Of a DNA stretch of 64,000 bases, positions 27,052 to 34,277 are shown piece after piece. The position numbers and the translations under genes are program-made. Source of the stretch: Bacillus sp. SLBN-46 (lineage in GTDB: Bacteria; Bacillota; Bacilli; Bacillales; Cytobacillaceae). A model generated the notes under the pieces. The model made no database searches and had not been told where the DNA came from. It saw only the letters and a list, made by a program, of their open reading frames with translations. Each line of letters begins with the position of its first letter. Within the stretch, counting starts at the first letter, position 1. The stretch is taken from positions 4,471,001 to 4,535,000 of the forward strand of contig NZ_JAVIZM010000001.1 in NCBI RefSeq assembly GCF_031453555.1, written 5' to 3'.

Positions 27052-28197
27052 TTATCTTTTTTGTTTTTGAATTCGTTGATTTTCTTCAGAAATTTGCCCT
27101 TGATAAAATACTCTCTTTTGAAGCGGAACATTTAGCTCACGACAATAGCGCTTTAGTTCTCTTTCTTCTCGTTCTGTAACAAGAGAAATGACCGTTCCAT
27201 TTGCACCCATTCTTCCTGTTCTACCTGCTCTATGGACATACTGAGCAATGTCCTTTGGTGAATCAATCTGAACCACATGGGTTACTCCTTGAATATCAAG
27301 TCCTCTTGCTGCTACATCCGTCGCAATAAGCATCTTCATTTTACCATCACGGAACGATTTTAAAGCCGCCTGACGCTCCAGCTTTTTCATGTCACTATGA
27401 AGAATTCCGATGGAAAGCTCTTTAAAAAGTAATTTTTCTTTAAACACTTGAATCTCGCCAATATCATTAATAAACGCTAAGGATTTACTGTTTTCCAAGC
27501 GGACAATTTTTTCAAGAAGCTTGATTTTATCTCGTGGTTCACATGAAAAATAAATATGTTCTACTTCTCCAGAGGAAGCCATTTCATCCTTTTCAATGCG
27601 TAGAACCTCTTGATCCTTTGTAAGCTCCTTTGCCAATTTTTCTGTTACTGCTTTCATTGTCGCAGAGAATAGAACCACTTGACGGTCATTCATCGTTGAT
27701 TTAACAATGTTTTGGACTGTGTTTAAATGCTCTGGAATGAGCAGCTGATCGCCTTCGTCAAGGACAACCAATTTCACTTCGTGCATTTTCACCTTTTTTT
27801 GTTTAATTAATTCAAACAGACGGCCAGGTGTAGCAAAAATGACTTGGGGACGCTTTTTTAATTTTTCAAGCTGGCGTTTCACGTTTGCCCCGCCAATAAT
27901 GGATGTGCCTCTGACTCCGCTTCCCTCTGACCATTTTTGAAATTCCTGATATACCTGCATGACTAGTTCTTGTGAAGAGGCTAATACAACAGCTTGTAGA
28001 CCTTGAACATTGGTATCGATTTTATGTAACAGTGGAAGTAAATAAGCAAGTGTTTTACCTGTTCCTGTTGGTGATTCAGCGATTAAATCTTTGCCTTCCA
28101 AAATCAGTGGGATTGCCGATTCTTGAATCGAAGTCGGAGTTTGAAACCCTGATTTTTCCCATGCTTCCTGTAAAAAAGGCTTTAACGTATTTAACAT
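27052..28197 (-). CDS. DEAD-box RNA helicase with DEGD motif (YfmL-like)
   Basis: A 381-residue ATP-dependent RNA helicase without C-terminal accessory domain, the size of B. subtilis YfmL. Visible motifs: Q motif region (FQTPTSIQESAIP), motif I SPTGTGKT, Ib TPGR, motif II VLDEGDQ, motif III FSATM, motif V ATDVAARGLDI and VI HRAGRTGRMG. Motif II reads DEGD rather than DEAD. AAAGGAG precedes the ATG. Role in ribosome assembly or mRNA handling is family inference. Confidence 0.9.
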   Translation of the reverse strand: MLNTLKPFLQEAWEKSGFQTPTSIQESAIPLILEGKDLIAESPTGTGKTLAYLLPLLHKIDTNVQGLQAVVLASSQELVMQVYQEFQKWSEGSGVRGTSIIGGANVKRQLEKLKKRPQVIFATPGRLFELIKQKKVKMHEVKLVVLDEGDQLLIPEHLNTVQNIVKSTMNDRQVVLFSATMKAVTEKLAKELTKDQEVLRIEKDEMASSGEVEHIYFSCEPRDKIKLLEKIVRLENSKSLAFINDIGEIQVFKEKLLFKELSIGILHSDMKKLERQAALKSFRDGKMKMLIATDVAARGLDIQGVTHVVQIDSPKDIAQYVHRAGRTGRMGANGTVISLVTEREERELKRYCRELNVPLQKRVFYQGQISEENQRIQKQKR

Positions 28198-28300
28198 ATT
28201 GTACTCCTTTATAAAAAATCATTTTTCTTATTATTAGTATTTGTATATCTTATTGATACTATCGTAATTACCGTGGAGTGTCTAGATTCAAAGATATAGA

Positions 28301-28600
28301 TTAAAATGAAGTATTAATATAGAGGATCATCCATGCAGCATGAACCACTAGGACGGAAAAATATAAAATACAGGTAGATATCAAGAGAGTCTTCGTCCAT
28401 CCCTTTAATGGCCGTAAATAGAACAAACCCAGCAATAGCAGTGGAAGAGATATTTTAATCAAATAGAAATAAGACCAGCTTTTATGAATAACCACCTTCA
28501 TCACTGGATTTCCTTCCGTCACAAATCCAGAAACAATCCCAAAATGAGTTAAAACAGCATCTAGCAACCCAGCGACCAGCAGGAATATACAAAATCTCAT
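28301..28600 (-). CDS. DUF5658 family membrane protein
   Basis: A 99-residue protein with three hydrophobic segments. LLDAVLTHFGI near the N-terminus and a GNP turn (TEGNPVMKVV) are typical of DUF5658. Function unknown. AAAGGGGGAG precedes the ATG. Stands alone. Confidence 0.7.
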   Translation of the reverse strand: MRFCIFLLVAGLLDAVLTHFGIVSGFVTEGNPVMKVVIHKSWSYFYLIKISLPLLLLGLFYLRPLKGWTKTLLISTCILYFSVLVVHAAWMILYINTSF

Positions 28601-28752
28601 TGGCTCCCCCTTTAAATCAAAATTAGATTAGTAACCAGTTTATCTACTTATACTTATGCTGATACAATCTTAATCAAATGTTCTTATTAACGAACAACCA
28701 AACGAAATAATAGGGCTGCTTCCTATAGCAACCCCCATCTCGTGAATAAAAA

Positions 28753-29601
28753 TCAATTGACATATCGTCCACTTTCAGGCCTGCCGATCTCACTAAAATG
28801 TTCAACCAAGTAATCAAGATTTTCTTTCAATTCTTCTCCACCCATTGGCAAACCGTGTCCGGTTACTGCAACCTGAGGCTTTAGCGCTTCAAGCTTTTTT
28901 ACCGATTCATATGCAGCATCCCAATCGGTCGTATAGTATTTGGGTGGTCCACTAATTTCTTTTGTCTGTGTCATTACCTTGTAAAGTGACTCCTGTTTGA
29001 CCGTAACAAATGCATCACCGGCAATTAGCATCCCATCTTGTTCACGAAATAGTGAAACATGGCCAGGTGTATGGCCAGGTGTATGTATCCATTGCCAATT
29101 AGGCATAAATGGCACAGAGCCATCCGATGGAAGTGCGTTTACGAGCGAACTGATATTAATCCCATGATTAGGGAACATAGGTGATAACTTAGCCACCAAA
29201 CCACTGTCCACACTTGGATCGCCCGGAGGATAATCCTTCTGTCCAGTTAAATACGGAAGTTCCTCTTCGTGCGCATAAACAGGGACATTCCAGTCTTCTA
29301 ATAAAGCAGCAATAGAACCAACATGATCAAAATGGCCATGTGTTAAGATGATCGCTTTGGGAATCGCATGCTCGCCAAATCTTTCTTGGACCATTTCCTT
29401 TATTTCTTCTGCTGACTTAGGCATGCCAGCATCAACGAGTACAAACTCATTTGTCTCATTTGGGTTTCCCACCAGGATTAAATTGACAATTTGGTCCGTA
29501 TAACTAAAAACATCTGGGAGAACAGCTATACCAACGCCATTGCCAATGGATGACATCGGAAGAAACGTTTTCTCAAATTTGCTATCTTTTTCGATTTCCA
29601 A
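28753..29601 (-). CDS. Metallo-beta-lactamase-fold hydrolase
   Basis: A 282-residue hydrolase. The dinuclear zinc motif is THGHFDHVG (HxHxDH), with a further ligand region in HTPGHTPGHVSLF, Asp in IAGDAFV and His in VTGHGLPM. General class is glyoxalase II-like; the substrate is unknown. The start is a TTG at 29601 with GGGAGGAA seven bases upstream, and a longer frame to 29676 lacks a site. It starts about 170 bases downstream of the metal-binding gene's end. Confidence 0.88.
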   Translation of the reverse strand: MEIEKDSKFEKTFLPMSSIGNGVGIAVLPDVFSYTDQIVNLILVGNPNETNEFVLVDAGMPKSAEEIKEMVQERFGEHAIPKAIILTHGHFDHVGSIAALLEDWNVPVYAHEEELPYLTGQKDYPPGDPSVDSGLVAKLSPMFPNHGINISSLVNALPSDGSVPFMPNWQWIHTPGHTPGHVSLFREQDGMLIAGDAFVTVKQESLYKVMTQTKEISGPPKYYTTDWDAAYESVKKLEALKPQVAVTGHGLPMGGEELKENLDYLVEHFSEIGRPESGRYVN

Positions 29602-29734
29602 ATGTATTCCTCCCTTTTTGCCTAGTATTAATCTGAGAGGAAAAATTATTACAGTATCTATTTTTTTAAATGTCATTCCCTTTCAATTATATATTATAAC
29701 GTACATTTATGTTCTTAATAAAATTTAATTTTTA

Positions 29735-29769
29735 TAAAAAAAAGAAACTGCTTTCAAGTAACAGTTCCT
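29735..29769 (-). terminator. Terminator of the flavodoxin-HMA operon
   Basis: On the minus strand AGGAACTG pairs with CAGTTTCT (one G-U), followed by eight T. Confidence 0.8.
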
Positions 29770-29979
29770 TTAATCAAATGAACGTAATGTTAATTTATGA
29801 ATGGTCTGGTTGATTTCATCTATCTGAATATGATTTTTATTAAATTTTATTTGGACTTTTCCGGTTCCTGACAGGATCTTCACTTGTTCCACACCAGTGA
29901 TTTTTTCGATTCTCCTTTTTATTTTTCCCATACACCCTGTACACGCAACATCATTTAAAGCTAATTCAATCATGCTCAT
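29770..29979 (-). CDS. Heavy-metal-associated (CopZ-like) domain protein
   Basis: A 69-residue ferredoxin-like HMA domain with metal-binding CxxC in VACTGCMGKI, close to the CopZ metallochaperone. The usual MxCxxC Met is replaced (DVACTGC). Located four bases after the flavodoxin stop in the same transcript, so it shares the Fur/FNR-type control. The metal could be copper or another soft metal; the context does not decide. Confidence 0.85.
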   Translation of the reverse strand: MSMIELALNDVACTGCMGKIKRRIEKITGVEQVKILSGTGKVQIKFNKNHIQIDEINQTIHKLTLRSFD

Positions 29980-29982
29980 TTT

Positions 29983-30441
29983 TTAAGCCCCTCTCATCTG
30001 TGAAATTTGTTCCATAAACGACTGACCAAACTTAATACATTGTAGTTTTTCTGAGTCGTTTGGAGCTAAATCAATTTTCAATCCGTCCTGTACGACGTCT
30101 GCGCCGAGCTCCTTTAGCTTTGCAATTAACAAATCAACAGCCCCTCCTCGTTGTTCATAAGAGGAGTCACAGGAGCCAAATGCAGCGGCTTTTTTCCCTG
30201 CTATGTTTATTTGATCCATTTCATCGTAGAAATCGAGAAATTCGTCTGGTAACTCCCCATCCCCCCAAGTATATGCACCTAAAAGGATGCCGTCGTAGTT
30301 GTGAAGATCTGTCACATCTGCCTCTAAAATATCCTTTATTTCTACTGACCCTCCGGCCTTTCGAATGCCCTCCGCAATCAATTCCGCTAATTCTTCTGTA
30401 TTCCCTGTCATACTGGCATAAACCATTAAACAAGCTTGCAT
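29983..30441 (-). CDS. Short-chain flavodoxin
   Basis: A 152-residue FMN electron carrier. The phosphate-binding loop is SMTGNTEE (residues 10-17), and the FMN aromatic contacts are likely GAYTWGDGELPDE and FGSCDSSYE. Flavodoxins replace ferredoxin under iron shortage; a Fur box overlaps its promoter, which supports that. GAGGTGAG precedes the ATG. First gene of a two-gene operon, divergent from the FNR-type regulator. Confidence 0.93.
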   Translation of the reverse strand: MQACLMVYASMTGNTEELAELIAEGIRKAGGSVEIKDILEADVTDLHNYDGILLGAYTWGDGELPDEFLDFYDEMDQINIAGKKAAAFGSCDSSYEQRGGAVDLLIAKLKELGADVVQDGLKIDLAPNDSEKLQCIKFGQSFMEQISQMRGA

Positions 30442-30475
30442 GACCTACTCACCTCTTGTTTTTCTTTCATTATAT

Positions 30476-30490
30476 TGATAATAATTCTCA
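30476..30490 (-). promoter_or_regulatory. Fur box in the flavodoxin promoter
   Basis: TGATAATAATTCTCA matches TGATAATNATTATCA at 14 of 15 positions. It lies just upstream of the candidate -10 TATAAT (30474-30469) of the flavodoxin gene. Confidence 0.85.
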
Positions 30491-30496
30491 ATAACA

Positions 30497-30510
30497 TTGA
30501 CCTAAATCAA
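30497..30510 (-). promoter_or_regulatory. FNR-type site of the flavodoxin operon
   Basis: TTGACCTAAATCAA fits TTGATNNNNATCAA with one change. Its centre is about 41.5 bases upstream of the start predicted from the -10 at 30474-30469, the class II activator position. Confidence 0.65.
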
Positions 30511-30557
30511 GAAACAGCCGTTTTGAAAAAATTGGGTGAAGTTCCTAGTAAAATTGA

Positions 30558-30571
30558 TTGATACAAATCAC
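30558..30571 (+). promoter_or_regulatory. FNR-type site of the regulator gene
   Basis: TTGATACAAATCAC fits TTGATNNNNATCAA with one change. A TATGAT -10 at 30594-30599 puts its centre near -41.5, so autoregulation is likely. Confidence 0.65.
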
Positions 30572-30642
30572 TACACCTTCTCTAAAAAGGAGCTATGATG
30601 AACCTATAGAATGAAAACGGTCATATAGGAGTTGAAGGAAGG

Positions 30643-31344
30643 ATGGGCTGTGAACATTGCTGCACACATGATGCTTCGTGTCTTACAACTGTTCCTGTTT
30701 TTAAGGGATTGAAGGAAGGGGATCTCTTACTATTACAAAAAGTCACCAAGAGCCGTCAGTTTGTAAAAGGAGAGTTTATCTTTCATGAAGGGGAGAGTTC
30801 AGAGACGCTATTTGTCATAAATGAAGGGTTAATTAAACTAACGAAAATGTCTGCTGAAGGAAAAGAGCAAATTGTCAGGTTGTTATTTCCTGGAGATTTC
30901 TTTGGTTTATCTTCCTTACTCCGAAAAGATAGACATAATGTAAATGCTGAAGCGGTAGGAAACACGGTTATATGCTCAATTAAGAAGAAGGATTTTTTAA
31001 AGACAATGGAGACGAACGCTGACTTAACCTATCGATTTTTATTAGCTTTAAGTGAACGTTTGTATCAAGCAGATGAGTCGGTTGGATTATTAAGTTTGAT
31101 GGAAGTAGAGCAACGGCTCGCAAGGGTTCTTATTCTTTTTCATGAAAAAATGAATGCAGGTCATGATGCCTTTACCCTGCCCATTTCAAAAAAGGACCTA
31201 GCCAGCTATATAGGAACAACTCCAGAATCTGTTAGCAGAAAGCTTTTAGCGTTCGTGTCAAAAAAATGGATAAACATGAATGGACGCAGACAAATACAGC
31301 TTCTAGAGTTGGACCAATTAAAAATGATTGCTGGAATGGACTAA
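30643..31344 (+). CDS. Crp/Fnr regulator with N-terminal cysteine cluster
   Basis: A 233-residue regulator. The N-terminus MGCEHCCTHDASC carries four Cys, like the [4Fe-4S] oxygen-sensing cluster of proteobacterial FNR; Bacillus Fnr has its Cys at the C-terminus. A cyclic-nucleotide-binding-type beta-barrel follows (FVKGEFIFHEGE...PGDFFGLSSLL), then a long dimer helix and a Crp helix-turn-helix (SKKDLASYIGTTPESVSRKLLAF). The recognition helix has ESVSR, close to the E--SR of FNR. TTGAT-N4-ATCAA sites stand before this gene and three others nearby. Oxygen sensing is inference. Confidence 0.88.
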   Translation: MGCEHCCTHDASCLTTVPVFKGLKEGDLLLLQKVTKSRQFVKGEFIFHEGESSETLFVINEGLIKLTKMSAEGKEQIVRLLFPGDFFGLSSLLRKDRHNVNAEAVGNTVICSIKKKDFLKTMETNADLTYRFLLALSERLYQADESVGLLSLMEVEQRLARVLILFHEKMNAGHDAFTLPISKKDLASYIGTTPESVSRKLLAFVSKKWINMNGRRQIQLLELDQLKMIAGMD

Positions 31345-31589
31345 AGTTCAGATAATTTAACCGCCATGAGCCGGAAATGCATAGGTTCAAGTTCATTAAC
31401 GATCACATTCATTCCTAACGATTGAATGCTCCCAATTAACGGCTCGCCTCGATGTGGCAAATGAATTTCAAAGATCGTACCAATAGGTGCGGATTTAATA
31501 AAATTTAATATTTCTCGTCGTGGGTGCTCTCCCTTTGCAATTCTTTCCCGAACATCCATGACTGCTTTTTTATCTACGATTTGAAACAT
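31341..31589 (-). CDS. DUF2249-like (TusA-fold) small protein
   Basis: An 82-residue soluble protein. MDVRERIAKGEHPRREILNFIKSAPIGTIFEIHLPHRGEPLI matches the pattern of DUF2249, a TusA-like fold often found near anaerobic and denitrification genes. Overlaps the 3' end of the convergent FNR-type gene by four bases. A perfect FNR-type site lies upstream. Molecular role unknown. Confidence 0.7.
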   Translation of the reverse strand: MFQIVDKKAVMDVRERIAKGEHPRREILNFIKSAPIGTIFEIHLPHRGEPLIGSIQSLGMNVIVNELEPMHFRLMAVKLSEL

Positions 31590-31652
31590 ACTTTTCCGCT
31601 CCCCTTTTATTAAAAGTTAGGTTCAGTTTATCACCATTTTTTTTGGAAAAAA

Positions 31653-31666
31653 TTGATTTAAATCAA
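31653..31666 (-). promoter_or_regulatory. Perfect FNR-type site of the DUF2249 gene
   Basis: TTGATTTAAATCAA is an exact TTGAT-N4-ATCAA palindrome. On the minus strand an extended -10 (TGATAAACT, box 31630-31625) places its centre at about -41.5. Confidence 0.75.
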
Positions 31667-31777
31667 GTAAAATTGGCCTTAATTTCGACAGGTTTGTGAA
31701 CTTTACTTGCAAATCGATATAAGAAGATGAAAATGGTGATAGAATGACAACAGTTAAATAATATAACGGAGTTGAAA

Positions 31778-32398
31778 ATGATGTTTAATAAGATATCTTT
31801 AATAACTGCTCTGTTGTTTTTTCTATTAGGAACGAATGTGTTTGCCCATTCTCATTTAGAGGATTCCTCTCCTAAAGATGGCGCGGTGCTTACTGAATCA
31901 TTGAAAGAAATTACGCTTACGTTTGAAACAAATTTGGAACCAACAAGTACATTTACATTGGCGGATGCAAACCGTGCAACTATTGCTCTACCAGTTGAAA
32001 TTAAAGGCGACCAGTTAGTGGGTGTTTTGCCTGAGGATCTTGCAAACGGATCTTATTCTATACACTGGAAGATTATTGGGACAGATGGACATCCACTTGA
32101 AGGAGACCTTTCTTTTACTGTACAATTGCCTGAGACAAGTAGCTCAACAACCCAAGTTAGTAGTGCGGATTCATCAACTGAAAAAGATGAGCAAACATCA
32201 ACTGAAGAGGCTAAACTTACAGATACCGCATCCACATCCAAGTCGACTGATGGGAAAGAACAGGCTGCTTCTGTACCTACAACAGCTAGTCCTTCTAAGC
32301 CATCTTTCAAGGAATATGTCATCCCGTTTTCTGTTGCCTTCATTATTATTGTTGGCTTAGGGAGCTATTGGTTAATTTTTAGAAGGAAGCATGCCTAA
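31778..32398 (+). CDS. CopC-domain protein with C-terminal membrane anchor
   Basis: A 206-residue exported protein. Signal peptide ending at VFAHSH, so the mature N-terminus starts with His, as in Cu(II)-binding CopC. The beta-sandwich domain ends with GTDGHPLEGDLSFTV, which has the second conserved His. A Ser/Thr/Glu-rich linker (about 60 residues) leads to one membrane segment and a basic tail. GGAG fits the ATG at 31778. The copD gene starts directly after the stop. In B. subtilis the two are fused as YcnJ. Confidence 0.88.
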   Translation: MMFNKISLITALLFFLLGTNVFAHSHLEDSSPKDGAVLTESLKEITLTFETNLEPTSTFTLADANRATIALPVEIKGDQLVGVLPEDLANGSYSIHWKIIGTDGHPLEGDLSFTVQLPETSSSTTQVSSADSSTEKDEQTSTEEAKLTDTASTSKSTDGKEQAASVPTTASPSKPSFKEYVIPFSVAFIIIVGLGSYWLIFRRKHA

Positions 32399-33493
32399 AT
32401 GTTTATTTTGAATGTACTAAGCGAAGCTTTGCTTTATTTATGTTTTTCCTTATTGCTCGGAAGTTTTATTATCAATCTTGTACCCGAAAACTACCGTCCT
32501 GAGATAAAGGTCTCAAAAGCGGTTATCCTGGGGGCAGTTCTAGGAATTGCCCTTTTTTCCTTTGTGCCTGTTTTACGAATTATTCTTTATTTATCTGAGG
32601 GCGGTTTGGGAATAGGTAGCACACTGCAATCAGTGTTAACTAACTTTGAATCAGGTAAATCCTGGATTAAAACAGGAATCCTTTCGATCATATTGTTTAT
32701 ATTTCTTCTCCCGATTAAGGTGGAGCGGAAACCTTACTTATCTATTACTGGTTTAATCCTGACACTTGCATTGATTGGAACCATCGGCTTGTCCAGTCAC
32801 GCCAGTTCACTATCTAAATGGCCTGGTTTTTTTACTCACACTGCTCACTTCTTAGCTGTTAGCACATGGATTAGCGTTTTGATGATGGTCAGCTGGTTCT
32901 CCAAAAATCATGACAATTGGCTGAAGTTTTTAACCTGGTTTACTCCGCTGGCGGCGATTTGTTTTCTTATTACAATCATAACTGGGATTTCCTTAATGAC
33001 CTTTGTGATGGATGTAAAGGACTATGCTAACACATGGCCATTATCATACGGACAAGCCCTATTGGTAAAGCATTTAACGATCGTACCGTTACTCGTGTTT
33101 GCTTTTATAAACAGTGTACTGGTTCGGAAAAAGCTGGCCAGTGAACCAACCTTTAACCCACTATCATGGGCCAAGCTTGAGAGTGTAATTGTGTTACTCC
33201 TTTTTGCTGTTACTGGGGCACTAGGACAGCAATCACCACCGCATGATATATTCATTACACTCAAAACAGAGGGTGTCTCGTCGCTTTTTAGCTTTTTTCA
33301 TTCGAGTGAGGTTGTTTTTCCGTTACACGTAACACTTGGTCTCGGATCCGTAAGCTTGTTACTAGTAGCCATCTTTTTTCTCATATTAACGATCATTATT
33401 TTTGTAAAAAGATCTCAAAAGAGTCTAACCATTTTGATGAGCGTCTTATTTATTTTCACGGCCTATGTAGCATTGATGTTAAGCATAAAATGA
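32399..33493 (+). CDS. CopD-family copper import membrane protein
   Basis: A 364-residue membrane protein with eight or nine hydrophobic segments. Conserved His in TIGLSSHASSL, FFTHTAHFLAVSTWISVLM and VKHLTIVPLLVFAFINSVLV are typical of CopD. It should move copper inwards together with CopC. The start codon abuts the copC stop, so the two are translationally coupled. Confidence 0.88.
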   Translation: MFILNVLSEALLYLCFSLLLGSFIINLVPENYRPEIKVSKAVILGAVLGIALFSFVPVLRIILYLSEGGLGIGSTLQSVLTNFESGKSWIKTGILSIILFIFLLPIKVERKPYLSITGLILTLALIGTIGLSSHASSLSKWPGFFTHTAHFLAVSTWISVLMMVSWFSKNHDNWLKFLTWFTPLAAICFLITIITGISLMTFVMDVKDYANTWPLSYGQALLVKHLTIVPLLVFAFINSVLVRKKLASEPTFNPLSWAKLESVIVLLLFAVTGALGQQSPPHDIFITLKTEGVSSLFSFFHSSEVVFPLHVTLGLGSVSLLLVAIFFLILTIIIFVKRSQKSLTILMSVLFIFTAYVALMLSIK

Positions 33494-33527
33494 AAAAGAA
33501 GAAGCGCGAGTCAGCTTCTTCTTTTTC
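33492..33527. terminator. Bidirectional terminator between copD and the cyclase gene
   Basis: GAAAAAGAAGAAGC pairs perfectly with GCTTCTTCTTTTTC; A and T runs serve both directions. It overlaps the copD stop. Confidence 0.85.
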
Positions 33528-33531
33528 ATTT

Positions 33532-34152
33532 TCAGTTTTTACGAAGGATTGCACGGACTGGACTTCCATCTCCTTCTACTAATGGCAATGGCAAAGCGAT
33601 AAGTTCATAATCTCCAGGTTCGATCTCATCGAGGAGGAGTGATTCCAGGATGTGAATTCCGTGTTTATTTAAGCTATGATGGGCAAGCAGCTCTTTGCTG
33701 TCGATTGGATCGACTGACGGGACATCCAAACCGATAAGCCTAATCCCTTTCCCCGCCAAAAATGCAGCCAAATCCGGCTCAATATGGGGAATCTTCTCCG
33801 GGAATAGATTGGAATTCTTCCAGGCAAGAGTTTTAAATATGATTCTCGTGACTCCATCAAGATTGATGCCTTTTACATCCGCTGCTCCAATACTATCTTT
33901 CCCTTCCATATCAACCACTCTTGCAGGCCCTATGTATAAATTAAGATCCAATTCTATGATTCTTTTTCCATTGTTATCAAAATGAAACGGGGCATCGACA
34001 TGTGTACCTGTATGGGTACTTAATTCAAGTCTGCCTACATTAACGGAACCGCTTTCCTCCATTGGCCACGAGACTTCATATTGAAAGGGAGTATCCCCAG
34101 GCCAAACCGGCATCCCATTTTCCAACTTCCTAGAAATATCGTAAATCCTCAT
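33532..34152 (-). CDS. kynB: Cyclase-family hydrolase, kynurenine formamidase-like
   Basis: A 206-residue metal-dependent hydrolase of the cyclase family. The signature STHTGTHVDAPFHF (HxGTHxDxPxH) is complete, and DVPSVDPIDS follows. Size and the opening DISRKLENGMPVWPGDTP are typical of KynB, which hydrolyses N-formylkynurenine in tryptophan breakdown. No kynA or kynU lies beside it, so another cyclic amide or ester substrate is possible. AGAAGGAG sets the ATG at 34152. Confidence 0.8.
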   Translation of the reverse strand: MRIYDISRKLENGMPVWPGDTPFQYEVSWPMEESGSVNVGRLELSTHTGTHVDAPFHFDNNGKRIIELDLNLYIGPARVVDMEGKDSIGAADVKGINLDGVTRIIFKTLAWKNSNLFPEKIPHIEPDLAAFLAGKGIRLIGLDVPSVDPIDSKELLAHHSLNKHGIHILESLLLDEIEPGDYELIALPLPLVEGDGSPVRAILRKN

Positions 34153-34246
34153 GAAATTCACTCCTTCTATTATCATCTGGTAGTTATTCACATTATTTCA
34201 TATTCCCCTTATCTTTTTCTATTGTTATTTTGAAATTTTCAGTAAC

Positions 34247-34273
34247 CAAAAAGGCAGGAATATCCTCCTGCCT
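34247..34273 (-). terminator. Terminator of the WG-repeat gene
   Basis: On the minus strand AGGCAGGA pairs with TCCTGCCT, followed by TTTT. Confidence 0.8.
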
Positions 34274-34277
34274 CCCA

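Noticed and set aside
26946-27131. 61-codon frame across the helicase end, repeat and terminator
   Set aside because: It runs through a palindrome and terminator, and overlaps the helicase C-terminus in another frame.
30060-30443. 127-codon frame antisense to flavodoxin
   Set aside because: Composition (Arg, Pro, Leu rich) is that of an antisense reading; the flavodoxin frame is certain.
31653-31666. FNR-type site acting on copC (plus strand)
   Set aside because: At the class II distance on the plus strand the sequence is CAGGTT, not a -10; the minus-strand gene fits exactly.
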